NCBI GenBank assembly: GCA_009809945.1
Contig: WTPW01001675.1
Location: 62,001 to 126,000, forward strand
Source of the DNA: Gigaspora margarita
Taxonomy: Eukaryota; Glomeromycota; Glomeromycetes; Diversisporales; Gigasporaceae
Length of the DNA: 64,000 bases
Direction: 5' to 3'
How positions within the stretch are numbered: position 1 is the stretch's first letter; every line of letters starts with the position of its first letter. Positions 23,694-33,405 of the stretch are shown piece by piece. The translations under genes were made by a program, and so were the position numbers. The notes beneath the pieces were generated by a model that made no database searches, was not told the origin of the DNA, and saw only the letters and a program-made list of their open reading frames with translations.

Positions 23694-23947
23694 TACATTA
23701 TCCGGCAAACTCTTATGATCATAGATTTATTTCCTTCTGTTATTTTTTCATGTATTATGTATAATCACGTTTACTCGAATTAAAACTCAGCCGACAGCTC
23801 CCTGATCATAAATTGTCGGATAATCGGCAAATTTTTGAATAACGGTAATTTGGTTCAACCGGCAAATGATTGGCTGATACGTGCACGTGTTCATTTGCCC
23901 GGTTAAACCAATTTACCATTGTTCAAAAATTTTTGCCGAATAATCTA
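23694..23947. mobile_element. MITE-like element, TACATTATCCGGCAAA family, copy 2
   Basis: The ends TACATTATCCGGCAAACTC and, mirrored, TAGATTATTCGGCAAAAAT abut TA. A large inner hairpin pairs GGTAATTTGGTTCAACCGG with CCGGTTAAACCAATTTACC around a GATACGTGCACGTG loop. It shares its left half with the copy at 9883. It is non-coding. Confidence 0.65.
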
Positions 23948-24426
23948 TACATATTTATAAATCTAGGTAATAGTGATAGTACTATCCATTTTAATCTGAT
24001 CCGTAGTTAATTAAGGTTGGTAGATGTTAGTAAATTTAGGGTCAAAAATTTTTTAAAGTATTTTTCTTCTCTGCGATTGGAAATTTAAATTAAAATTTGA
24101 TGCATAATTTAATAATTAGGAAATTTTACAATCACAAACATGTTAAATTCCTGTTTTTCATTCCATTCAACTATTCTATATCTAAAATTATCTAATTAGC
24201 TGTTAACCAAAAAATCCGGAATTATTTTCCGTCAAACGTAAAGTTATTATGTAATCCAAAAGCTCACATATGCATTACACTGCATACTCATTTAAAGCAA
24301 ATTTGGGTCGCAAATTTTAATTCATATTTTGTCTTACGTACATAAGTACCTACGAATATGTGAAATTTTCTATTTATACGGCCGATAAAACAGATTCGTT
24401 TTCAACTTTTTGCATCTTAGAAAAAA
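23948..24426. other. 5' flank of the broken Sel1-kinase gene
   Basis: Intergenic DNA upstream of the ATG at 24427. A TATTTATAC motif at about 24370, followed by GGCCGATAAAAC, is a possible core promoter. Nothing else is recognisable. Confidence 0.4.
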
Positions 24427-24522
24427 ATGGGCCAAAAAAATTCAACTGAATTTTGTAATCTTGGATATAATTATCATAAAGGAATTGGAGTTGGAAAGGA
24501 TGAGCATAAAGCATTCATTTAT

Positions 24523-25049
24523 TGTCGCGGATGTTGGTGAAATCGGATGATGGTGAAATCCACGTGATCTACGTATTCATCGGATTTCCTAAAATTTCCG
24601 AAAACCGTGTAAACAATCGATCTAATCGATCTACACTACGTAATCAAATGCTATAACCGGGAGGTTTGCCTATATGCTACATAAATCGCATTCTTGATAT
24701 CTATATATAAAAGACCTTCTAACTGTATCAAAAAGCGACCCTAACCCTAACCCTAAACACGAGACAAAATTTTTTTTTGTTAGTGGTTTTATAGACTCTT
24801 TTTTGCTTCGTGGTTAGGGTTAGGGATAGGGTTAAGGAGCTTTTTGATACAGTTAGAAGGTCTTTTATATATAGATATCAAGAATGCGATTTATGCAGCA
24901 TATAAGCATACCGACCGGGATTGTTTTGATTACGTGTGTAGATCGATTAGATCGATTGTTTGTACGATTTTCGGAAATTTTAGGAAATCCGATGAATACG
25001 TAAATCACGTGGATTTCACCATCATCCGATTTCACGATCATCCGCGACA
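24523..25049. mobile_element. 527-bp foldback element with telomere-like core, inside an exon
   Basis: Nearly one perfect palindrome. The arms 24523-24736 and 24839-25049 are inverted copies starting TGTCGCGGATG. The 5-bp TTTAT is duplicated at 24518-24522 and 25050-25054. The arms lead into telomere-like CCCTAACCCTAACCCTAA (about 24740) and its mirror GGTTAGGGTTAGGG (about 24812). It has no transposase. Deleting it with one TTTAT restores the Sel1 frame (FIY/YQKSAEMG), identical in style to the next repeat. The high arm identity suggests a young insertion. Confidence 0.9.
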
Positions 25050-25523
25050 TTTATTATCAAAAATCTGCAGAGATGGGAGACGCTAGTGGAACATATAAAG
25101 TTGCATATTGTTATCAATATGGAATTGGTGTAGAAAAAGATGAACATAAGGCTTTCATTTATTATCAAAAATCTGCAGAGATGGGAAACGTTGATGGAAC
25201 AAAACAAGTTGGATACTGTTATCGAGATGGAATTGGAGTTGAAAAAAATGAACATAAGGCATTTTATTATTATAAAGAAGCTTCTGATATGGGAAGTGCG
25301 TCGGGAACATGTAATATTGGAGAATGTCATCACCATGGAAGAGGAGTAGAAAAAAATTTGAAAAAAGCTTTCAAATTGTATTTGAAATCAGCTGAAATGG
25401 GTTACCCCAAAGGAATGAAACTCACAGGTCATTGTTTTCGAAATGGAATCGGAATAAAAAAAGACCTAAAAGAAGCAGTATATTGGATTAACAAGTAAGC
25501 TTTTTTTAATTATTAAATATAAA

Positions 25524-25667
25524 TGTCGCGAATGATGCTGAAATTTGGGGACTAGATTAAAAATATAAGGCCTGCAAAATCCACATATACTCATTAAATA
25601 TTAAATATAACCCTAAACCTAAAAAAAGCGGAAAAGATATGCCCATATTTAAGCATCACTCGCAACA
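25524..25667. mobile_element. 144-bp MITE inside an intron of the same gene
   Basis: The ends TGTCGCGAATGATGC and, mirrored, TGTTGCGAGTGATGC share the TGTCGCG terminus with the 527-bp element in the neighbouring exon. The interior has CCCTAAACCTAAA. It sits between the Sel1 exon and the kinase exon, where splicing may tolerate it. The target duplication is not clear. Confidence 0.65.
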
Positions 25668-26922
25668 TTGAATATATTAGTATACTAAAATAACTTGAAA
25701 ATAGGGAAAGGACCAGGTTTCAAGGTAATGTTTTTGCAGTTTATTTTTATTTATTTATTTTTATATTTAATAGTTTTAACTTAATTTAAACAGAAATAGA
25801 GAAACATTCTTATTTTGGCATCGATTACAATGTAAAAAAAGTATTAGATGACGAGAAGTATCAATTATTATGGATCCCATACGATAAACTTGAAAATATT
25901 AAAATGATTGGAAAAGGAGGGTTTGCAACCGTTTATCATGCTACTTGTCAAATTCGCTATAAGTATTATTACCGTAAACATTCTTTCGCACTTAAAATAA
26001 ATTATGATCATCAAGGTTTTTTTGATGAGGTAGTAAAATTTATCGAGTTTTTTTTTTTTTTTTAATATTTGAATTTATGATTAATATATTTTTCTTAAAG
26101 TTGAAAGCATTTTGCGAGATCGGATACAAACACCCATCATTCTTAAAATGTTACGGATTGTCGAGAGATGACTTAGGGAATTACATTCTTATTTTGAAAT
26201 ATGCGGAAAAAGGTTCTTTACGTGATAATATTTATGAAGTATCTCAAATGAAATGGGAAAAAAAATTAAATTTATTAAGTTGCATAACATCTGATCTCGA
26301 AGCAATCCATTCACAAGGATTAGAACATCGAGATCTTCATAGCGGAAATATTCTGCAAGATGATTTAGACAATGCATATATCACAGATCTGGGACTTACT
26401 AATGCAAAAAAAGAAGTTTATGGAGTTCTGCCTTACGTGTCTCCAGAGATTTTACAAGGAAAACCATATACTAATGTAGCTGATATTTATGCATTAGGTA
26501 TTATCATGATAGAAATATTAACCGGAAAAAGAGCCTTTGACGGCTATAAATTTGATGAAAAACTTGCATTAAAGATCTGCTATGGGTTACGACCAGAATG
26601 CTTTAACGAATCACCCAAAGATTATGTCCAATTAGCATAACGATGCATAGACTCAACCCTGAAAAAACGACCTAATATTAGATATATTGACAGTTTGATT
26701 ACTACATGGATTGAAGAAATAGAAAGCTCTGATGATGAAAACCAAATCAAAAAACAATTCCTTGATGCCAATAAAATAAAATTGAATTCAGATCCATCAA
26801 AACACTCAGATTCTATATATAGTAGCCAACTTTTTAACACTCAAAAGATATTAAAAGCGGTAACAAGTGAATCGACAATGAGTAACCTGTCAATTTTTCG
26901 AATATTCTTGATGATAAATTGA

Positions 26923-27379
26923 AATGTTAGAATTGTATACTTGTAAAGAAGAACTGCTGTTGAACTTCCAAAATCTTGTGTGTATGATGAGCAAGTTTAT
27001 GTTATTTTAAAGTAATCAGATTTGAAAAAGTCAAATGTAATCTGATTGGTTAGCTATAGTAAAAAAAAATTTTAAAATTAAATCATTAGCTTAATAATCT
27101 AAAAAAATATCAAGCAAAAGATTTTAAATATAAAATCTTTTTTAGATATCTTTTAATAGAAGCACAGTTATCATATTTGCTAGATCAGTTTTTCTTGGCA
27201 TTTACTTGATCATTTTTTGGAGATTCAACAGTATATCAGTAAATATTAATTCTATAAAATATTAATATTTTTGTTATTAGCATTTTACTTTTGGTATTAA
27301 TGTTTTAACAATAAGTTCATCAGCCTATGCATTTTTGAAATAATCTTAATTAATTAAATTGCATAAGTTTGAAATTGAG
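26923..27379. other. 3' flank of the broken kinase gene
   Basis: A/T-rich DNA with a hairpin near 27015-27050 (AATCAGATTTGA against TGTAATCTGATT). No gene is seen. Confidence 0.45.
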
Positions 27380-27476
27380 TACAGCCAGAACTCTATAAAT
27401 GCACTATTGGGACCATAGCAAAAAATTTGAATAGTGCACTTAGAGAGTGTGTGCATTTATAGAGTTCTGACTGTAA
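27380..27476. mobile_element. 97-bp MITE
   Basis: TACAGCCAGAACTCTATAAA and its mirror TTTATAGAGTTCTGACTGTA form inverted ends with outer TA, a Tc1/mariner or pogo-like signature. The loop contains ATAGTGCAC and its mirror. It is non-coding. Confidence 0.75.
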
Positions 27477-28204
27477 TTCTAATGAGAATTAATCATATAA
27501 TACGGGATATTTAAAGGTTTTACAAAGTTTAAAAGCTAATAATATTTAATATAAAAACAATATCACAAAAAACAGGCTACTATCATTGTATACTTTTTTG
27601 ATTAATGAGTTTAAAAGCATAATATTTTATATGGTACATAAAATTTAGTTCAAAATGGGACAAGTCACATGTTTTAGCTTATTACTATTGGCTAATTTTA
27701 AAATTAATTCGTGATCTACCAGGAACCAGTGAAAAAACATAGTAAACTATAGGGATATACTTTAAAGATGCCTGACGAAATCTTTTTTGCGATGACGAAA
27801 TGGTTTCGTCATGGTTTCGCCATGACGAAACCTTGACGATTGACGAAACCCCCGACGATTGACGAAATCTATGACGAATTGACGAAATCTATGACGAATT
27901 GACGAAATCTATGACGAATTGACGAAACATATGACGAATTGACGAAACCTTGACAAACCTTTAACAATTGATAAACCTTGATAAATCGATTCAGGAACCC
28001 CTTTAGCATAATGATCTTGGATACGCCAAACTTTAAATTGTTTCAAAAGAATGTTATTTCATTATAAGGTTTCATTGGTTTTTTTCTTTCTTCTTCTTTC
28101 GCATGTCACGTGTTCCGGGTTGATCCGGAACAGTCAAAATTGTGCACGCGTTTATTTTTGTCGATTCCGGATAAATCCGACATATATTCCGAACATGTGC
28201 GAAA

Positions 28205-28563
28205 CAGGGACACGGAAAATTTTGGATCCAAATTTTTCCAAATTTTGGCCCAAACGTCCAAATTTTGGATGAATTTTTCGGGTTTCATATGATCTAACCA
28301 ATAAAAGTAAAGTATTTGGGAACCCGGAAAATCGTGGGCCCAAAATGTTAGATAAAGTCTGGTCGGAAGCTTTAGGAATTGTGGTGCGTGTCTGTCGGGA
28401 AGTTTCGGAATTGAAATTTAATAATTTATATTCCAAATAATTCCAAATATTTAAAATTTTATCCAAATATTAGTCTATTTTTTTACCCAAATTTTATCTA
28501 AATATTAGTTAATACCCAAATAAATTTTTGCAATTTGGTATCCAAATTTTTCCGTGTCCCTGG
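28205..28563. mobile_element. hAT MITE, CAGGGACACGG family
   Basis: The inverted ends CAGGGACACGGAAAA and TTTTTCCGTGTCCCTG carry exact 8-bp duplications GTGCGAAA (28197-28204 and 28564-28571). It is 359 bp and non-coding, with repeated CCAAATTTTT motifs. It is the third level of the nest 27717-29684. Confidence 0.9.
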
Positions 28564-28781
28564 TGCGAAAGAAGGAAGAGAAGCGAAAATACTTGAAAAC
28601 CAATGTTTTAATCGACCTTGTGCACTAATTAAAATGACGGGAACGAAATTTTACATATAATGAGCACCAATCTATCGCTGTAGTCACCAACAACAACACC
28701 TTCTACCTTTACGCGCTTTGTTTATTTACAAAATTTGATTTCCTTTTTTTGAATTGTTATTCGTAAATAAGTAATATCACG

Positions 28782-29026
28782 ATGGATAACGAGAATGTAA
28801 TGGATATCTTATTATGTATATATTGTTATCCAACCTATATTGATTCTCTATCGCTGCTATTAATTATGCATTATCGCCTGTTCTGTTAAAACATCGTTTT
28901 TTAGCTCTTATCGTTATTGACCGCGACTTTCCTATGGAATTGCCTAAAAGGTTAATTAGGTTACATTCTTTTGTTGGTGATACTATATTAGACGGGTTTC
29001 TTAATTTTTATAAACGCGGTAATTAA
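28782..29026 (+). pseudogene. Coding-like segment inside a hAT-type element
   Basis: An ATG at 28782 opens MDNENVMDILLCIYCYPTYI. After a one-base shift near 28845 a second frame continues SIAAINYALSPVLLKHRF, then RDFPMELPKRLIRLHS, and ends FLNFYKRGN at TAA (29024-29026). Codon use and CpG content look like host genes rather than spacer. The family is not recognised. It may be a captured gene fragment or a remnant of an element-encoded protein. Confidence 0.35.
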
Positions 29027-29689
29027 CTCTATCTTGTATGAATATAACTCATCAGGTTTCGTCATAGGTTTCGTCAATTCGTCATAGGTTTCGTCAATTC
29101 GTCATAGATTTCGTCAATTCGTCACAGGTTTCGTCAATCGTCAGGGGTTTCGTCAATCGTCAATTCGTCAATTGGAAGTCATCTGACGAAATGGTTTCGT
29201 CATTCGTCAATGACGAATGATTCGTCATTCGTCAGGCATCTTTAATATACTTACTATATAATTATTGCCTTTTTTGGAATCTGGTATGCCCTAAGGATAA
29301 ATCGATTGAATACTATGTAAACCTCTCTTGTTTGCATAACAAACATTGTAAAAAGAAAATTATGAGAATAATGGTGTTGAACCATTAGAATCGGCCCAGT
29401 GGATTATGAGATATGGGCATTTTTGTCTTTACAACTATTTGTTTGTTTCTTTGTTTACATTATATAGTCGTGAGGACAAATACAAATTATCTCACGATTT
29501 ATTGGACCGATTTTAATGTTTCAACTACATTATGCTCGTATCTTTCTCCTCAACAATGTTTATTATTTGCTTAATGGAAAGGTTTACTAGTACGAAATTT
29601 ATTTATCCTTAGGAAAATGCCAAATTCTGAAAAAAGCAAAATTTAATAGTGAAAATCATATGATTTTTCACTGGTTCCCTGGTATAGCA

Positions 29690-30119
29690 CAAATTAATAT
29701 TAAAATTAATTTTAAAATATTTTTAATAACCGAATTTTAACCAATTAAAATACAAGAATTTGCAAAGACAATATAACAAATTTCAAATTTCAGCCTTTAA
29801 ATGTTCTGCACTATAGAAATATAATATTCTTAAATAGATAATTTATATTTGTATATGGGGTGTATATATACAGGTAATGTAAAAACCAACCAATATTGCA
29901 AACTTTTGGTTAAGAAATTACCTTTTGGCTTCTAACAAAAATATCTTGAGAAATTTTGGTATAAATTAACCATCACTTCAATCCAAACCCACCCTTACCC
30001 TAACATGCCCTTCTGAATAAATCTTTATCAATTTGATAGATAAACCAAAATAATTACTTAATAGAAGGAAGGGGATAAGAAAATATTCTTGTAGAGAAGG
30101 AAAGAGAGATTCTAAAAGT
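29690..30119. other. AT-rich spacer
   Basis: CpG-poor DNA between two foldback complexes. It contains CCCACCCTTACCCTAAC, a weak telomere-like tract. No gene is seen. Confidence 0.45.
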
Positions 30120-30344
30120 TCTTGCTGTTTTTAAATGATTTTGGCCAGAAGGCACCAAAATGTTACAAGTGACTATAGCCTTCAATATAATACTTGCAAC
30201 ACAACACATATTGATAGGAATTTTGTAAGAGGCAGAGAAGATATGAAGCAGTGTGCAAGTAGAAGACAGATACAGGATGTAGGTGAGATTTTTTGGGTCA
30301 TGTGAAATCTGACTCTCTATCTAATCCCAGATGATTGGTTTTGT

Positions 30345-31272
30345 TTTTTTTTTTTTTTTTTTTTAAAGTGTCCGTCTTCGGGAACTGGAAATTTTTTTAT
30401 TCAAGATATTAGGGCCGTTGGTATCCACTTAAGGGGATACTGGCACTTGTTACATTGATGAGAGTACAACTAGCCACACCTGCAACTTTTGGTTGCCTAT
30501 TTAAGTAGCCACCTGAGGGTCCTACACTAGCTGCCTTACCTGCAACCCGCATACTAGCATTGCCTATTTAAACCCTCTGGTCCCTGCACCTTCTGCCAAT
30601 CTATCTTGTATCACCAGCACAGCCACCAGCTTCTAAACCTGGAGTTCGTACCAGATACTAATTACTACCCTTAGGACTAATTTATCCTCAACGGAAAACT
30701 TGGTAGAACAGTTCCTGTCCCACACAGGCATTACCTACACTTCAGTAACTTATGTTACCTACTTCTGCCATTGTAAGGTTCGCTCTAAACCCAGCACTGA
30801 CCTCACCATCCTACCGGTCCTTATACCGGATTCACAAACTTCCAAACCAGTTAGCTTGGAAGGGCTGATATGGCCTTCTTCCCTTGGTACCTACTTCCGA
30901 AACATAGGTCCTTTTCTTCGGTGCAACTCTGGCAGCCAGGTTGGTGAACCCTCCTCAAGGGTCTTATCATCTGATTCTCTGGCTCCAGTTTCTGATATTC
31001 TGGCTTTGGTAGCACTGTCAAAGATCTTTGCTACCTCCTTACTCAGGGCTTGCCAAATGGGTTTCCATTTCTCTAGTTTCTTGGATTTGTGCACCCAAAG
31101 GCTCCCATTCGAGATGGTGTACCAAGGCCTACAGGTAATGTACCCAGCTGATCGACAAGAAGCAGTTACCAGAACACAGAACTATTTTTTCAAAGCGTCG
31201 CCAGTGGGATTTGAACCCTAGACCTGCTGCTTGGGAGTGACAACTTACCAACTTTCCTAAGTCGCCACACTA
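30345..31272 (-). mobile_element. Full-length tRNA-headed retroposon
   Basis: Read on the minus strand it starts at 31272 with TAGTGTGGCGACTTAGG. It has an A-box-like TAGGAAAGTTGG and a near-perfect B-box GGTTCAAATCC, then a body of about 0.85 kb, and ends in poly-A (T-run 30345-30363). An 18-bp duplication CCAGATGATTGGTTTTGT flanks it (30327-30344, 31273-31290). The body includes a sense frame of 67 codons (KLEKWKPIWQALSKEVAKIF) also recognisable in the copy at 34171-34912. At about 930 bp it is long for a SINE, so it could be a composite of a tRNA head and a LINE or gene body. Confidence 0.85.
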
Positions 31273-31587
31273 CCAGATGATTGGTTTTGTATTACAATCA
31301 GATCTAAAATAAGTTTATTTTTTTTTAAATCAGTTTTTTTCTTTTTTTTATTATATTTTTTTCTTTTTATTGTAGTTTCTAGAATCACTATTTAGAGTAG
31401 TCGCTAGAGACGTTATTGGAGTCCATTGGTATCATAAAAAAATAAGTTTATTTTTTTTTTAAATAGTTTTTTTTTTTTATTATTTAACTTTTTTTCATTG
31501 TAGTTTTTAGAATTGCCATTTGGAGTAGTTGCTAGAGATGATGTTAGAGATGCCATTGGAATTACCATTGAAGTTGCTATTGGTATC

Positions 31588-32322
31588 TAGGAATGTTAAG
31601 TTGTTCAAATGAACTAAGTCTGAACCTGGTTCAACTACTCTTTTTATCCATTCATTCAAAGAAAAATTAACAACAAGTTCTTGAACCAGTTTTATAATCT
31701 AGTTTATAAACCTGATTTATAAACCCAGTTTATAAACTTAGCTCATAAAACTGGTTTGAAAACTCAGTTTATATGAACCCAGTTATAACAAAATCATAAT
31801 ACATATGATAAAGAAATTATTAGTAATATAATTTGTAATACAGCATGTCAAAACTTTGTATGAATGTATTTACATACATATTATGCATGCTTAGAAAGAC
31901 ATTTTGTCAACCAAAGTTACAGCAAAGTCATATAATTCTATTGTACAGCAAGTTATGATACAATCTTAATTTTTTTAGTATGTATATAGTTTTATTAGCA
32001 TAAAACTTTGAGGTTTCATCTAACAACTATAAATCTAATATTTATTGTGACTAAGTAAAAAAATAATTATCCAGGCAGGTCAGACAATATCTGATCTGCC
32101 TGGATAATTATTTTTTACTTGATAATAGCTCTAGTGAACTTAGGTTCATTAACTAGAGTTTGAACTTTAAAGTTAACCTCAAGTTCATACTTTAAGTTTA
32201 TGAACTTAAGTTTAAACTTTAAAATTGAACTGAAGTTTATAAACTTCAGTTTAGTTTATTTTTTCTTTGAACTTTATGAGACTGGACTGAAACTAAACTA
32301 AATGAACCACTTAACATTCCTA
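31588..32322. mobile_element. hAT-type element, TAGGAATGTTAAGT family
   Basis: The ends TAGGAATGTTAAGTTGTTCA and, mirrored, TAGGAATGTTAAGTGGTTCA have 8-bp flanks TTGGTATC and TTGGTACT. The uninterrupted site survives in the other arm of the giant inverted repeat (mirror of 35365-35385), which reads TTGGTACT once. The subterminal DNA is rich in AACTTAAGTTCATAAAC-type repeats. No transposase. The small hairpin 32048-32120 is nested in it. Confidence 0.85.
32048..32120. repeat. 73-nt near-perfect hairpin
   Basis: AAGTAAAAAAATAATTATCC followed by AGGCAGGTCAGA pairs with TCTGATCTGCCT and GGATAATTATTTTTTACTT around a loop of only a few bases. It is a microMITE-sized palindrome. If transcribed it would fold like a small-RNA precursor. 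Confidence 0.75.
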
Positions 32323-33124
32323 TTGGTACTATAATATTGTTGTTAAAAATACATTATTAGAACTTTCTTCTGTTGATTTCTGGTAGTGGATTCATTTTTG
32401 CTATATAATTGCCTTTAGTATAGTTTAGTATGGTGCATGCTATATTGGTCTTATTTCTGGTTTTTCAATATTATTAGTAGAAGTGCACTTTTCTAGTTCC
32501 ATGTATTTCTCATTTTGGGCCTATGCTAGAGAAAGTATGATTTCATTTGTTTGTTGTTAGTTGTGAATGTATTATTAATACTTGTTCCCTTTTTTTAGTA
32601 CTTTGAACATTCCAGAAAGTTGTAGAACGTGCACTATTGAAGTCGCCATATGTTTGAAATAGTGTTCTTGGAATTTTTGTTCATTAGTTAGAGATACAGA
32701 ATTGGTATAAGAGGTAGTTGTAGTTATACAGGATTAGACAGTTGTACAGCAGTTTAGAGTTAGGATTAGAATTGGTATAGTATTAGATAGAATAGAAATC
32801 ATCTATTTAAATAATAAAAAAATAATTTAATAAAATAATTTAAAACAAATTAAAAAAAAACAAAAAAGCTATAAAAGAGTTTTCAATGTGTTATTTATTT
32901 AATTGTAAAGAGCTAAAGAACTAGTATTAATGAGTATAAAATATTTAAATAAACATTTAACTTTTACAAAAATAACATTTTTATATTAATTATTAAGCTA
33001 TACAATTAGTGATTAATTTTATTCAATGGGAACAAAACTTGCATTCAAACTTTGGAAAATTTAGAATAAATAATATCCTAATAATGGCACTAAATATAAT
33101 TGGTAGTATATCAATAGTGTCTAC

Positions 33125-33405
33125 CAGTATTGTCACAGGACAGCTTTGTACAATGATTTGGACAATTTTGAACAATTTTGGACAATTAAATAAAGTAAAA
33201 TTACTTAAAATTTTATTAAGATAAACTATTTTAATTTTAACTGGAATATGTTTAGCACCTAAAAAAAATATATAGTTATATATTTTTTAGATAGATTTAT
33301 TAATTATTAAAGCCTGGACAATCTTTGGACAACCTTGGATGTTTGGACAATTTTGAATGTAAACAAGTCAAAAAAGGCTATGGACAGCCAAATCATACAA
33401 CACTG
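33125..33405. mobile_element. hAT MITE, CAGTRTTGTCA family
   Basis: Starts CAGTATTGTCACAGGACA and ends TCATACAACACTG. The 8-bp flanks are GTGTCTAC and GTATCTAC (one mismatch). TTTGGACAATTTTG repeats occur inside, as in 17704-19500 and 22345-22446. It lies in the loop of the giant inverted repeat. Confidence 0.8.

Larger units (their letters stand above)
24427..26922 (+). pseudogene. Second Sel1-repeat protein kinase, disrupted
   Basis: Exons as read: 24427-24522, 25055-25494, a possible 20-nt micro-exon 25705-25724, 25794-26029, 26101-26922. The N-terminus (MGQKNSTEFCNLGYNYHKGI) opens Sel1 repeats that resume after the 527-bp insertion without loss of frame, giving about five repeats. The kinase part has glycine loop GKGGFATVY, FALK lysine, FFDEL (helix-C Glu retained), HRDLHSGN, DLG and SPEIL. 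A TAA at 26638-26640 replaces the codon before RCIDSTLKKRPN; translation otherwise stays open to TGA at 26920. The tail (TTWIEEIESS, ENQIKKQFLDANKI) aligns with the intact paralogue at 5620-7494. As it stands the frame enters the insertion and stops after a few codons, so this is a recently killed gene. Catalytic residues are all present, so death is by insertion and stop rather than active-site decay. Confidence 0.8.
27763..29244. mobile_element. hAT-type element with GACGAA minisatellite ends
   Basis: Inverted ends TAAAGATGCCTGACGAA, and an exact 8-bp duplication ATATACTT (27755-27762 and 29245-29252). About 200 bp at each end is a tandem minisatellite of GACGAATTGACGAAATCTAT (left) and its mirror (right), giving very long, stem-forming arms. 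The ends resemble CAAAGATGGC of 1289-2407, so the two may be distant relatives. The interior holds another element (28205-28563) and a coding-like stretch (28782-29026), with no recognisable transposase. Confidence 0.85.
27717..29684. mobile_element. Outer foldback element hosting a hAT-type element
   Basis: TACCAGGAACCAGTGAAAAA at 27717 is mirrored by TTTTTCACTGGTTCCCTGGTA ending 29684. Between them lies 27763-29244. The right half (29253-29640) contains paired motifs such as ATCGGCCCAGTGGATTATGA and ACGATTTATTGGACCGATT. Its own target duplication is not resolved. Confidence 0.6.

Noticed and set aside
24739..24835. Chromosome end (telomere)
   Set aside because: Only about three units in each orientation, inside a palindromic element with genes on both sides.
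24844..25086. 80-codon open frame and its antisense partner
   Set aside because: Both lie in an arm of the 527-bp palindrome, which explains the mirrored frames.
25022..25336. 104-codon minus-strand frame
   Set aside because: It is the antisense shadow of the Sel1 repeats.
28152..28466. 104-codon minus-strand frame and overlapping plus-strand frames
   Set aside because: They cross the ends of the hAT MITE 28205-28563, so they cannot be a real gene.
30700..31221. 173-codon open frame on the plus strand
   Set aside because: It is antisense to the retroposon and shows no domain; the matching region of the other copy does not keep it open.
31205..31272. tRNA gene (A and B boxes present)
   Set aside because: The acceptor ends do not pair properly, and it is the head of a poly-A-tailed retroposon with target duplications.
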